This document shows positions 1 to 7,136 of a stretch of 19,564 bases of DNA, piece after piece; within the stretch, counting starts at the first letter, position 1; each line of letters starts with the position of its first letter. The notes beneath the pieces are model-generated. The model did no database searches, was not told the DNA's origin, and was given only the letters and a program-made list of their open reading frames with translations. Both the position numbers and the translations under genes were made by a program. Location: the NCBI GenBank assembly GCA_035459025.1, contig DATHYT010000081.1:1-19564 (forward strand), given 5' to 3'. Source of the DNA: JAABQT01 sp035459025 (lineage in GTDB: Bacteria; Pseudomonadota; Gammaproteobacteria; Burkholderiales; SG8-39).

Positions 1-974
1 GGAATCAAGTCGTGGACGAACGCGCTGGCGGCATCCATGAAGAGGACACCCTCACCCTGCGAAGCGACATACACGCGCCTGCCGTCCGGGCTTGCCACGA
101 TGCTGCGCGGAATTCCGCTCAACACAACGGGCGACCGCAGATCGACGAGGGTCGAGGTGCGCACCACGCGAATCGTCCTGCTGCCGCGGTCGGCGATGTA
201 GAACTTGCGACCGTCGGGGCTCACGGCGACGGCCGAGGGCGCGGTGCCGGCGGTCGTGGCGTTGCCGAGGACGACGGGGGGCGACCGCACATCGACGCTG
301 AACGGCAGGGGACTTTCCGCGGTGCCCGCGCCGGTCGTCACCTTCGCCGGGCCGCTGGCGACGCCGCTCGGCACCGTGGCAACGATGCGCGTCGCGTCCG
401 CCAGGAGGATAGTGGGCGAAAGCGCGGAGTTGAACGTCAGCGCGCCGCCCGACAGCCGAAGCCCGCTCACGGTGACGATGGCGCCGGGCGTCGCGCCGGG
501 CGGGTTGACGAACCGGATGCGCGGACCGTTAAGGGTGGCGATGCGCGTTCCGCTAAGCGTCCCGGTGCCTGTGGTCTCGGTATTGAACCAGCTGCCGCTC
601 GCGCTGCCTTCCGAGACGTCAAGCGCCGTGAGCGTCCAGGTCACGGTCGCGCACGGCGCCCTGGCCAGCGAGCCGGTCACCGCGCTGCTCGCGTCCGGGT
701 TCGTCTGCATCTGCCCATCCATGCAGTCGACGTCACCGCGCAGCTCGCTCGGGCCGGACGCGGACGACTCGCCTTGCGTGATCTCGACTTCCCAGGTGCC
801 GGACACCGGGCCGAGCCCGCCCGGCGAGGGATCGCTGCCCTGCCAGGAACCCGCCCAGACTCCCGAAAGGTCAGGCGGCGGGGGCGGCGCGTCATTGCCA
901 CCGCCGCAACCGGCGGCAATCAAAAGCAGGAACGCGGCTACCAGTCGCTTGCCGCTCACGACCCTTGCGCGCAT
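1..974 (-). CDS. Lipoprotein with IPT/TIG-like domain and YVTN beta-propeller (3' end outside window)
   Basis: Partial gene; about 324 codons are visible, open without a stop to the left edge. The ATG at 974 gives MRARVVSGKRL, a hydrophobic stretch and a lipobox-like AAGC with the lipidated Cys at residue 23, so an exported lipoprotein is expected. A CTCCC at 982-986 (GGGAG on the coding strand) lies 7 nt before the start. Residues about 35-145 are Gly/Ser/Thr-rich beta-type sequence (GVWAGSW) with Cys in DVDC and APC. Residues about 149-226 look like an IPT/TIG fold: PGATPGAIVTVSGLRLSGG, then ATRIVATVPSGVASGPAKV. From about 227 two propeller blades follow, APSAVAVSPDGRKFYIAD and IPRSIVASPDGRRVYVAS, typical of YVTN/NHL-like proteins. 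It lies downstream of gspN on the same strand after a 191-bp gap and appears to have its own promoter region. Ligand and role are unknown; a surface-exposed T2SS substrate is possible but inferred. Confidence 0.85.
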   Translation of the reverse strand, partial: MRARVVSGKRLVAAFLLLIAAGCGGGNDAPPPPPDLSGVWAGSWQGSDPSPGGLGPVSGTWEVEITQGESSASGPSELRGDVDCMDGQMQTNPDASSAVTGSLARAPCATVTWTLTALDVSEGSASGSWFNTETTGTGTLSGTRIATLNGPRIRFVNPPGATPGAIVTVSGLRLSGGALTFNSALSPTILLADATRIVATVPSGVASGPAKVTTGAGTAESPLPFSVDVRSPPVVLGNATTAGTAPSAVAVSPDGRKFYIADRGSRTIRVVRTSTLVDLRSPVVLSGIPRSIVASPDGRRVYVASQGEGVLFMDAASAFVHDLI

Positions 975-981
975 TACGCCG

Positions 982-986
982 CTCCC
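982..986 (-). promoter_or_regulatory. Ribosome binding site of the propeller lipoprotein
   Basis: The coding strand reads GGGAG, 7 nt upstream of the ATG at 974. It supports that start, which also begins a well-formed lipoprotein signal peptide. Confidence 0.5.
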
Positions 987-1071
987 GCCTGTCTGTTTCG
1001 GTCAGGCCATCCTAGGCCGTCGCTCGCACTCCGCCTATCCCTTGAATGCGGGGGATGGAATGCAGTCCGGC

Positions 1072-1098
1072 ATCCGCGCCTGCACTTTAGGCGCGGAT
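1072..1098. repeat. Perfect 10-bp inverted repeat with 7-nt loop
   Basis: ATCCGCGCCT at 1072-1081 is the exact reverse complement of AGGCGCGGAT at 1089-1098; the loop is GCACTTT. It lies between the end of gspN (1166) and the lipoprotein start (974), both on the minus strand. There is no run of T after the stem on the minus strand and only TTCC on the plus strand, so it is not a canonical intrinsic terminator. It could be an RNA stem that ends or stabilises the gspG-N transcript, or an operator: it covers the proposed -10 (1084-1089) and start point of the lipoprotein promoter. Confidence 0.6.
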
Positions 1099-1125
1099 TT
1101 CCTGTGCCATCTTGATTTTCGTCAA
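1084..1125 (-). promoter_or_regulatory. Candidate FNR/ANR-type class II promoter of the propeller lipoprotein
   Basis: On the minus strand 1125-1112 reads TTGAC-GAAA-ATCAA, matching the FNR/ANR consensus TTGAT-N4-ATCAA in 9 of 10 fixed positions. Its centre (1118.5) is 29.5 bp upstream of the first base of TAAAGT (1089-1084), which matches the -10 consensus at 4 of 6 positions. That is the spacing of a class II FNR promoter (site centred at -41.5) and puts transcription start near 1077, with a leader of about 100 nt. The -10 overlaps the inverted repeat at 1072-1098. The geometry is seen in the sequence; regulation is inferred. Confidence 0.45.
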
Positions 1126-1165
1126 CGCCTTGCGGTTTACATGCCGACGCGAACGCCCGCGACCC

Positions 1166-1921
1166 CTAGCGCCGAACGCGAAACTCACAGCGATTGGCCC
1201 GGTACGTCGTGCACATCCCCTGGAGGAACACTCCCATCGCCGAGGCCTGCTGCGCGTCGTGCTCGGCGGCGCCGGACAGGTCGAGACCGGCCTCGCGGCT
1301 CCAGGTGCCGGTACCCGACAGGCGGATCGGGCCGCCCAGGCTGGAGAGCTCGATCACCACGCGCGGGCCGCTGCCGCGCAGGCGCACGATGTGCGAGCCG
1401 AACTCGAGCTCGGGCGAGCGCGCGAGCCGCACGTCGGTCCACTCGATTTCGGCCTGGCCCAGGGTGGAGTCGCGCTCGATGCGCATGTCCTCGGAACGCA
1501 CGCGCAGCGTGCCTCTCGGCCCCAGCCCCTCCAGCGCGGGCACGAAGCCGGTGATCACCTCGGCGGGCGCGGAGACCGACAGGCGGCGCACCGAGAGGCC
1601 CGAGGGCGAAAGCTGGAGCTCGGCGGGGCGCTGCGCGCCGCCGATCGCGAGCGAGACGCCGAGCCGCAGGCGGTGCATCTCGGACCAGGAGGTTTCCCAT
1701 CGCAGTCCGCCCAGATCGAGCAGGCTGCCCGCGCGCGCCCGCGCGTAGAGCCGCCCGCTCCCGGACCACAGGCTTCCGGTCGGCTCGCGCAGCTCGACGA
1801 CGCGGTCCGACGCGCGCTCGATCGCGTGCGCGAGCCAGCTCGCCGGCGCGGTCGCGACGAGCGCGATCGCGTAAGCGGCGACGCCCGCCACGACAAGAAG
1901 CGCCACGCGGCCGCCGCTCAC
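1166..1921 (-). CDS. gspN: Type II secretion system protein N
   Basis: 251 aa from a GTG at 1921 that overlaps the gspM stop as GTGA, the same coupling used along this operon. An ATG further upstream in frame would lie deep inside gspM and is unlikely. A membrane segment lies near residues 6-26 (VALLVVAGVAAYAIALVATA), followed by the conserved-looking GSLWSGSGRL and a periplasmic beta-rich region; LGGPIRLSGTGTW near the C-terminus is typical of GspN. Length matches the family (about 250 aa). GspN is an accessory inner-membrane T2SS protein, absent from some systems, with a poorly defined role. The C-terminus has two Cys (GMCTTYRANRCEF) that could pair in the periplasm. It is the last gene of gspG-N. 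Confidence 0.88.
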   Translation of the reverse strand: MSGGRVALLVVAGVAAYAIALVATAPASWLAHAIERASDRVVELREPTGSLWSGSGRLYARARAGSLLDLGGLRWETSWSEMHRLRLGVSLAIGGAQRPAELQLSPSGLSVRRLSVSAPAEVITGFVPALEGLGPRGTLRVRSEDMRIERDSTLGQAEIEWTDVRLARSPELEFGSHIVRLRGSGPRVVIELSSLGGPIRLSGTGTWSREAGLDLSGAAEHDAQQASAMGVFLQGMCTTYRANRCEFRVRR

Positions 1922-2439
1922 CGCGTGCTCCCCGCGGTGGGCACGCCGCGCGCCGCGAAGCTCGCCTCGATGCGCACGCGCCCGCCCGGCTCGGGCGGCG
2001 TGACCGTCGCGGATTGCAGGCGCACGCCGAACTCCCGCTGCGCGCGCTCGAGCCACTCCACCCAGGCATCGAACGCGGCCGACCCGATGAGGACCTGGGC
2101 GCCGCCGTCCGGGAGCGCGCTGACGCGCTCCACGGACTCGGCGAAAGCGGTCTCGCGCAGGCTCGCCTGCAGCAGCGTCTGCAGGTCTCCGCGGCGCGCG
2201 GCCGCGTCGATCTGCCGGCGCAGCGCCATGATCTCCTCGCGCTGCAGCCGCATGTCCGCAAGCTGCGCGCGCAGGCGCGGCAGCGCGGAGGACAGGGTCC
2301 GCCTCGCGGCCAGCCCCGGTTCCCAGAGCAGCACGTAGAGGAGAATCGCGGCCGCGAGCAGGGCACCCGCGGCGATCACCGTGCGTTCCCGCGCCGAGAA
2401 GCGGCGCCAGAGCGCGGCGAGCGCGGCGAAAGCATTCAT
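1918..2439 (-). CDS. gspM: Type II secretion system protein M
   Basis: 173 aa; the ATG at 2439 overlaps the gspL stop as ATGA. A short cytoplasmic start (MNAFAALAALWRRFSARERT) leads into one membrane segment at about residues 20-39, then a coiled-coil-like stretch rich in Leu, Arg and Glu (LADMRLQREEIMALRRQI), then a ferredoxin-like periplasmic domain (FDAWVEWLERAQREFGVRL, then VRIEASF near the end). This is the normal GspM layout and length. GspM binds GspL and GspC in the inner-membrane platform and helps link the GspE ATPase to pseudopilus assembly. Confidence 0.9.
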   Translation of the reverse strand: MNAFAALAALWRRFSARERTVIAAGALLAAAILLYVLLWEPGLAARRTLSSALPRLRAQLADMRLQREEIMALRRQIDAAARRGDLQTLLQASLRETAFAESVERVSALPDGGAQVLIGSAAFDAWVEWLERAQREFGVRLQSATVTPPEPGGRVRIEASFAARGVPTAGSTR

Positions 2440-3668
2440 GGGCTGCCCCCCGCCTTCAGCCGCACGGTGAGCGTGCCGGAGGACCCGGGCGGCTCGATGC
2501 GCACCTCGTATCCCGGCGGCGCGCCGCGCGCGCGCAGCACCGCCGGCAGCGCCGTCGGCGGTTGGCCCGCCGCGGACCTCAGGGTCAGCGTCAGCGTGCC
2601 GGCATCGTAGGCGATGCGCTCGAGCTGGCGCTGGGACGCAGGCGGAAGCACGCCGGCGGCGATGCTCGCGAGCGTGACGAAGTCCGATGGTCCGGCCCGC
2701 CCCGAGCGCTCGCGCAACTGCGCCAGCGCCCGCTGCATCTGCAGCGGGGCATCGACGACGACGGCGCCCTCGCCGAAGGTCTCCCGGTACAGTCCGCGCA
2801 TCTGTGCGAGCAACGCGTCGCGCTCGCGCGCCTTGGCATGCCAGTCCAGCGCGAGCGCCACTGAATTGATCGCGCCGAGCGCGATGGCGAGGACGGCCGC
2901 GGCACGCAGGCGCTGCACCCAGGCGCCGGCGCCGCGCCGCGACTGGAACTCGCCCTGCAGCAGCTCGAAAGCGGGGCGTGGCTGGGCGCTCGACCAATGC
3001 CACGCCGGACCGTCTTCGACGGGCAGGTCGAGCGATTGCGACCACGCTGCGAGGTCCGGGGTGGCGACCTCGGGGGCGCAGCGCACGACCAGTGCCTGCG
3101 GCGCATCGCCACGGGCGCGCGCCTGCTCGAGCGCGAGGCGCAGCGCCGTGGGCGCCGCGCCCGCCTCGGCGAGATCCAGCATCGAAGCGTCGTGCTCGCC
3201 GGTGCGCACGAAGCTCTCGTTGCCGCCCCACACCACCGTCCAGGTGCGCGGCGCGAGCGCGGGCAGGAGGGTTTCCGGGTACGCCGATTCAGCGACCAGG
3301 CCGGCGCGCTGCAACCGGGCGAGCAGCTGCTGCAGCCACTGGCGCTCGATGACGCCCAGGCAGAGCGAATCGCGGTTCGGGCCCGGCGCGGCGGCGACGT
3401 GCAGGCGCTCGGGCTCCTGCAGCGCCATCTCCTCGGCCAGGTAGCGCAGCGACTCACCGAGCCGCTTTTGCTGCGAGCGGGGCACCGCCACGCGCTCGAG
3501 CAGGACGAGATCGCCGGCAAGCACCAGCTCGCACGGGCCGGTAACGCCTGGCTCGGCGAGGTTCGCGCTGCCCGCGGCAGGCGTGCCCGGCGGCGCGTCC
3601 AGCCGCGCCCAGCGGAATTCGCCCGAGACCGGGGTGTCGCGCGCGACGCGGATGCGCAGCGTGCTCAT
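2436..3668 (-). CDS. gspL: Type II secretion system protein L
   Basis: 410 aa; the ATG at 3668 (MSTLRIRVARD) overlaps the gspK stop as ATGA. Residues about 1-240 form the cytoplasmic actin-like domain that binds GspE (seen: VRYLAEE-type element SLRYLAEEMALQEPERLHV; WTVVWGGNESFVRTGEHDA). One membrane segment lies near residues 248-270 (AVLAIALGAINSVALALDW), followed by a coiled coil (AKARERDALLAQMRGLYRE) and a periplasmic ferredoxin-like domain ending in GTLTVRLKAGGSP. Length is normal for the family. GspL recruits the GspE ATPase to the membrane and pairs with GspM, encoded next. Confidence 0.92.
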   Translation of the reverse strand: MSTLRIRVARDTPVSGEFRWARLDAPPGTPAAGSANLAEPGVTGPCELVLAGDLVLLERVAVPRSQQKRLGESLRYLAEEMALQEPERLHVAAAPGPNRDSLCLGVIERQWLQQLLARLQRAGLVAESAYPETLLPALAPRTWTVVWGGNESFVRTGEHDASMLDLAEAGAAPTALRLALEQARARGDAPQALVVRCAPEVATPDLAAWSQSLDLPVEDGPAWHWSSAQPRPAFELLQGEFQSRRGAGAWVQRLRAAAVLAIALGAINSVALALDWHAKARERDALLAQMRGLYRETFGEGAVVVDAPLQMQRALAQLRERSGRAGPSDFVTLASIAAGVLPPASQRQLERIAYDAGTLTLTLRSAAGQPPTALPAVLRARGAPPGYEVRIEPPGSSGTLTVRLKAGGSP

Positions 3669-4588
3669 CGCATCCGCTGCCACAGCACGAGCGGCATGCG
3701 GCTGCCGTCGCGCTCCAGAAGCGCCTCCAAGCGCACGTCGGCGTTGCCGACGGTGACGCGACCGCGCACGAGGAAGAACCGGCTGTCGGTGGCGAGCTCG
3801 CCTTCCTTCCATTCGAGCTCGCGCCGCGGCAGCTTGGCCCGGAATTCCTCCAGGTTGCGAAACGGCGCGGCGGCCCGGTTGCTCGCCATGACTTCGGCCT
3901 CGGCCAGCGTGAGCCCCGGAATCACCGCGGCGAGCACCTCGGGCGGCGCCAGATTGACGTTGACCGGCGTGCGCCGCGGGAGCGCCGTCGCATAGCGGCG
4001 CAGGCGATCGAGCTGCGCGGCATCCATGCCGCGCACCCGCAGCAGCTCGCCCATTTCGACCACCGGCTGATTCGGCGTGCGGTAGGGCCGCTCCAGACGC
4101 AGGTAATAGTCGTCCTCGGCGCCGGCGCCCGCGCGGGCCTCCGCGTCGGGGTCTATCCAGTCGGTGAGCGCCTCCGCGAATCCCTCCTCGAGACCCGCGA
4201 TGCCGAGCAGTCTTTGGAACGCCGCGATATCACGCTCGCTCGGCTTGCCGTCGCGCACCAGATTGTTCACGTTGAACAGGCCCTGCTGATCGAGGATTTC
4301 GCCGGCCACGGTGCCCTGCTCGATCTCGGTGGTCGGCAGGCCCGTGGCCCAAAGCTCGCCGCGGTGATCCTGCGCGCTGGTGCGCGCGTCCTGAGCGAGG
4401 ATCGAGCGCGCCCATTGCGCGCCGCCGCGCAGGACCCAGAGGGCCTGCTCGTAGTCGCGGGCCGTGGAAAGCTGGCGCAGCGCGAGGTCCTGCTGGCGCA
4501 TGAGGGAAGCCGCAGCCGTAGCCGCCAGCGCCACGATCAGCATCGCGAGGAGAACGGCGGCCCCGTGCTGGCGCGTGCGCGGGCTCAT
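3665..4588 (-). CDS. gspK: Type II secretion minor pseudopilin K
   Basis: 307 aa; the ATG at 4588 overlaps the gspJ stop as ATGA. The prepilin-like leader is MSPRTRQHG with cleavage expected after Gly9, followed by AAVLLAMLIVALAATAAASL. It lacks Glu at mature position 5, as is usual for GspK. The large globular insert contains family hallmarks: GLFNVNNLV near residue 103, ALTDWIDPDAEARAGAGAED, VNVNLAPPEVLAAVIPGL and FRNLEEFRAKLP. GspK caps the pseudopilus tip with GspI and GspJ. It needs a prepilin peptidase, which is not encoded in this window. Confidence 0.93.
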   Translation of the reverse strand: MSPRTRQHGAAVLLAMLIVALAATAAASLMRQQDLALRQLSTARDYEQALWVLRGGAQWARSILAQDARTSAQDHRGELWATGLPTTEIEQGTVAGEILDQQGLFNVNNLVRDGKPSERDIAAFQRLLGIAGLEEGFAEALTDWIDPDAEARAGAGAEDDYYLRLERPYRTPNQPVVEMGELLRVRGMDAAQLDRLRRYATALPRRTPVNVNLAPPEVLAAVIPGLTLAEAEVMASNRAAAPFRNLEEFRAKLPRRELEWKEGELATDSRFFLVRGRVTVGNADVRLEALLERDGSRMPLVLWQRMR

Positions 4589-5187
4589 TTGAGCGCGAGC
4601 ATCCGCGTGACCTCCTCGCCGCCGGCCAGCGCGAGGCTGATCTTGAGCGCGCGCGGCAGCGCGTCCACCGTGCGGCCCGCGGGCCAGACCGGATGCCAGC
4701 GGCCCTGCTCGTCGAGCGCTTCGACCGTGAGGCCCTGCACGCCGTCGAGCAGCGTGTAAGCCTGCGGCGCGGCGGCCGGCGCGGCGTCGAGCGCGGGCCA
4801 GGCCAGGTACTCGAGGACGCCGTCGCGCACCCGGTAGCCGACGCGGCGCGGCGCGCTTTGCGCCGCGGCGCCCTCGCCGCTTCCCAGCCGCGTGAGGACG
4901 AGCGGCGCATCATCGCCCTCGGCGCGCTCGAGCGCCGCCGCGCCGACCCGCAGCGCCGGCGCGAGGCGCCCGGCGGCGTCCTGCACCGTCCGGCCGACCG
5001 CCATCAGCACGTCTTCGTTCATCTGCGAAAACGCGAGCGACACCTCACCCCAGCGGCGCGTCTCTTCCTGCACGCGGGATTCGGCCTCCAGGATCGAGCC
5101 CAGGCCGCGAAACGCCATCGCCCCGAGGACCGCGAGCACCGCGATCGCGGCGAGCAGCTCGATGAGCGTGAAGCCGCGCGCGCGCAC
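4585..5187 (-). CDS. gspJ: Type II secretion minor pseudopilin J
   Basis: 200 aa from a GTG at 5187, one base after the gspI stop (5189-5191). The GTG is chosen because it gives the short leader MRARG directly before the type IV pilin-like methylation site FTLIELLAAIAVLAVLGAMA, with Glu at mature position 5; no start codon lies a few codons further upstream in frame. The globular part has GspJ-type features, such as RRVGYRVRDGVLEYLAWPAL and the C-terminal ALKISLALAGGEE. It is part of the pseudopilus tip complex I-J-K, in the family order H-I-J-K. Confidence 0.92.
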   Translation of the reverse strand: MRARGFTLIELLAAIAVLAVLGAMAFRGLGSILEAESRVQEETRRWGEVSLAFSQMNEDVLMAVGRTVQDAAGRLAPALRVGAAALERAEGDDAPLVLTRLGSGEGAAAQSAPRRVGYRVRDGVLEYLAWPALDAAPAAAPQAYTLLDGVQGLTVEALDEQGRWHPVWPAGRTVDALPRALKISLALAGGEEVTRMLALK

Positions 5188-5188
5188 C

Positions 5189-5575
5189 TCAACGCTCCCG
5201 GGCGAGCACGCCGACCAGGTGGCGCAATTCGTGAGCGGGATCGGCGGGATCCATCACGCGGATTTCCACCCGCCTGAGCAGCGGATGCGGCGTGCCGATC
5301 ACCTCGGCGCGCCACGCGAATTCGAGCCCGGCCTGGCGCTCGAGGCCCTGCGTCGTGCCGATCGCGGGCCAGGCGCGGCGGGCGACGAACTCGGCCAGCT
5401 GGTTCTCGGCGACGAATCCGGCGAGCACGCGCGAGCGGTGCGACGCCGCGGACTCGGTCGACACCGATACCGAGCGCGCGGCCGCGGCCAGCGCGACCGC
5501 GACGATCGCGAGCGCGACCAGGACTTCAACCAGCGTGAATCCGCGGCTGGGCTGCGCTTGCGCCATCGCCTGCAT
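5189..5575 (-). CDS. gspI: Type II secretion minor pseudopilin I
   Basis: 128 aa from the ATG at 5575; a second ATG at 5566 gives a 9-residue leader and is equally possible. Prepilin cleavage is expected after SRG (Gly12), before FTLVEVLVALAIVAVALAAA, with Glu at position 5. The short mature domain (AENQLAEFVARRAWP, then VEIRVMDPAD) fits GspI, whose usual length is about 120-130 aa. The gene overlaps the end of gspH by 50 bp (41 bp if the second ATG is used), longer than the 1-4 base overlaps elsewhere in the operon. GspI is the core of the pseudopilus tip. Confidence 0.92.
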   Translation of the reverse strand: MQAMAQAQPSRGFTLVEVLVALAIVAVALAAAARSVSVSTESAASHRSRVLAGFVAENQLAEFVARRAWPAIGTTQGLERQAGLEFAWRAEVIGTPHPLLRRVEIRVMDPADPAHELRHLVGVLARER

Positions 5576-6071
5576 GGGGATCGCTACTGACGGTAATCCG
5601 GCCGAGCATGCCGGCGCGCAAGGTGAGACTCGCCCCGTCGCCGGCCACCGTGACGCGCAGCTCGCCGCTCGCGCCGTAGGGCGAGAACACCACGAAATCC
5701 TCTGCCCGCAGCGGCTGCGCGTTGACCTGCACCGCGTGCAGGTAAATCGTCCCGGGAAGCGTGCGCCGCCGGAAGGGGCTGGCTTCCGGAAACGGAACCC
5801 AGGTGCCGTCCTCGGCCATGCGGCGGAACGTGTAGCCCTCGGGCAGGGGCAGCCAGGCGATGCTGCGGCCGGTCGCGCGCGCCTCGGTCCGGGCGAACTC
5901 GAGCAGCGTCGCGAGCCGGCGCGCTTCGTCTCGCGTGCGCCCCCGGTCGGCAGAGGACACGCTCATCGCCGCCATCGCGCCAATCACGCCGACGATGCTC
6001 ATCACCACCAGCATTTCGAGCAGCGTGAAGCCGCCGAGTGCGGGGCGCCAGCCGGCTGCGGATGCGCGCAC
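5526..6071 (-). CDS. gspH: Type II secretion minor pseudopilin H
   Basis: 181 aa from a GTG at 6071 that shares one base with the gspG stop (TAGTG). This start gives a normal leader VRASAAGWRPALGG before FTLLEMLVVMSIVGVIGAMA, with Glu at mature position 5. Starts further upstream would add a long Arg-rich N-terminus lying inside gspG and are rejected. The mature domain shows GspH features: RDEARRLATLLEFARTEARA, RSIAWLPLPEGYTF, and FSPYGASGELRVTV near the end. GspH connects the pseudopilus shaft (GspG) to the I-J-K tip. Confidence 0.9.
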   Translation of the reverse strand: MRASAAGWRPALGGFTLLEMLVVMSIVGVIGAMAAMSVSSADRGRTRDEARRLATLLEFARTEARATGRSIAWLPLPEGYTFRRMAEDGTWVPFPEASPFRRRTLPGTIYLHAVQVNAQPLRAEDFVVFSPYGASGELRVTVAGDGASLTLRAGMLGRITVSSDPHAGDGASAAQPRIHAG

Positions 6072-6541
6072 TAGAGGCTCCAGGAGCCGATGTCGGCGTC
6101 GAAGCCTTCCCCGCCGCCGATGCCGTCGGCGCCGAAGCTGAACACGTCGATCTCGCCCCGGATGCCGGGACTGAGGTACTGGTAAGGGCGCCTCCACGGA
6201 TCGAGCGGCAGGCGCTCGAGGTATCCGCCGGCCTTCCAGTTGGGCGGCAGCGGCGGCTGGCTTGGCGGCTTGACCAGCGCGTCCAGTCCCTGCTCGGTGC
6301 TCGGGTAGCGCTGGTTGTCCAGGCGATAGAGCTTGAGCGCCTGCACGATGGTGCGGATGTCCTGCTGGGCGGCGATGACGCGCGCCTCGTCGGGCCGGCT
6401 CATGATGCGCGGCACGATAAGCGCGGCGAGGATCGCCATGATCGCGACCACGACCATGATCTCGACGAGCGTGAACCCGCCCGCGCCCCGCCGCGTGCTG
6501 TGCGGCCGTCGGGCCCGGGCGAGGGGGCGTGCGCTGCGCAT
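6071..6541 (-). CDS. gspG: Type II secretion major pseudopilin G
   Basis: 156 aa; the ATG at 6541 is the only plausible start and gives an unusually long basic leader of 22 residues ending in GAGG, cleaved before FTLVEIMVVVAIMAILAALI (Glu at position 5). The mature part has classic GspG landmarks: ALKLYRLDNQRYPSTEQGLD, then PPNWKAGGYLERLPLDPW, PYQYLSPG, and the C-terminal Ca-binding-type loop GADGIGGGEGFDADIGSW. GspG builds the pseudopilus shaft that pushes substrates through GspD. It is the first gene of the minus-strand operon; expression probably starts in the 79-bp gap shared with gspC. Confidence 0.96.
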   Translation of the reverse strand: MRSARPLARARRPHSTRRGAGGFTLVEIMVVVAIMAILAALIVPRIMSRPDEARVIAAQQDIRTIVQALKLYRLDNQRYPSTEQGLDALVKPPSQPPLPPNWKAGGYLERLPLDPWRRPYQYLSPGIRGEIDVFSFGADGIGGGEGFDADIGSWSL

Positions 6542-6569
6542 GGCCGGTGGGTACCCGGTGATTTCGATC

Positions 6570-6582
6570 GGTGTACTATACC
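6570..6582. promoter_or_regulatory. Near-palindromic TATA-like element between divergent gsp operons
   Basis: GGTGTACTATACC is symmetric except for one base pair. Read on the minus strand it contains TATAGT (5 of 6 to the -10 consensus), 29 bp upstream of the gspG ATG; on the plus strand it contains TACTAT/TATACC, about 40 bp upstream of the gspC ATG. It may serve as a shared or bidirectional -10, or as an operator. No convincing -35 is visible on either strand, so an activator or an alternative sigma factor may be needed. Confidence 0.4.
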
Positions 6583-6620
6583 TTGAGCCCCGGATCGCGT
6601 TGCTGTGGGGTCACATCGGT

Positions 6621-7136
6621 ATGCAAAGACTAGTCCACTGGATGCTTCGCGAGTCGTGGATTGCGGCCCTGGAGCTCGCAATCGTCGTGGCGCTTGCGCT
6701 GAGCCTCGCCGTGTGGACGTGGCAGCTGTTCGCGCCGCGCACGCTGGCGGCGCCCGCGCCTTCGTCCCTCGGCGCGGGGCCGGTCGGCGCCGCGCCCCTT
6801 GCCGCGCGCAGCCTGCTCGGCGCGAGCGGGGCAAGCGCGTCCGCGACCGTGCGGGCCGGAAGCGGGGGCGCGCTCACGCTGGTGGGCGTGTTTGCGGCGC
6901 CCGCGCCGGGAACGGGGCGCGCCCTGATCGCGCGCGGCGGGGACAGGCCGCAGCTCGTGGCGGCCGGCGAGGAAATCGCCCCGGGAGTGGCGCTGAACGA
7001 AGTGCACGCCGACCACGTCACCGTCCTGCGCGGCGGCGCGCTCGAGCGCATCGAGCTGGAGCGTCGCGGCGCGGGCGGCTCACAGCCGCTGACGCCCGTG
7101 CAGCCGCAGGCGCCCGTGCGCCCGCGCGAAGACTGA
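6621..7136 (+). CDS. gspC: Type II secretion system protein C, short form without PDZ domain
   Basis: 171 aa from the ATG at 6621 (MQRLVHWMLRESW), with GGGG about 10 nt upstream. A membrane segment lies at about residues 17-36 (AIVVALALSLAVWTW, followed by QLF). An Ala/Pro-rich linker leads to the homology region: GGALTLVGVFAAPAPGTGRA, LIARGGDRPQLVAAGEEIAPGVALNEVHADHVTVLRGG is seen as the expected beta-rich stretch (about residues 90-150). The protein then ends in a Pro/Gln-rich tail, so the PDZ or coiled-coil domain of longer GspC proteins is absent. GspC links the inner-membrane platform (GspL/M) to the periplasmic N domains of GspD. Its stop overlaps the gspD start (TGATG). Confidence 0.88.
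   Translation: MQRLVHWMLRESWIAALELAIVVALALSLAVWTWQLFAPRTLAAPAPSSLGAGPVGAAPLAARSLLGASGASASATVRAGSGGALTLVGVFAAPAPGTGRALIARGGDRPQLVAAGEEIAPGVALNEVHADHVTVLRGGALERIELERRGAGGSQPLTPVQPQAPVRPRED

Noticed and set aside
12..1115. Long plus-strand open frames over the lipoprotein region (12-1115, 205-1554)
   Set aside because: They are Arg/Pro/Gly-rich shadows of the real minus-strand gene, which has a signal peptide, domains and a ribosome site. High GC removes stops from all frames.
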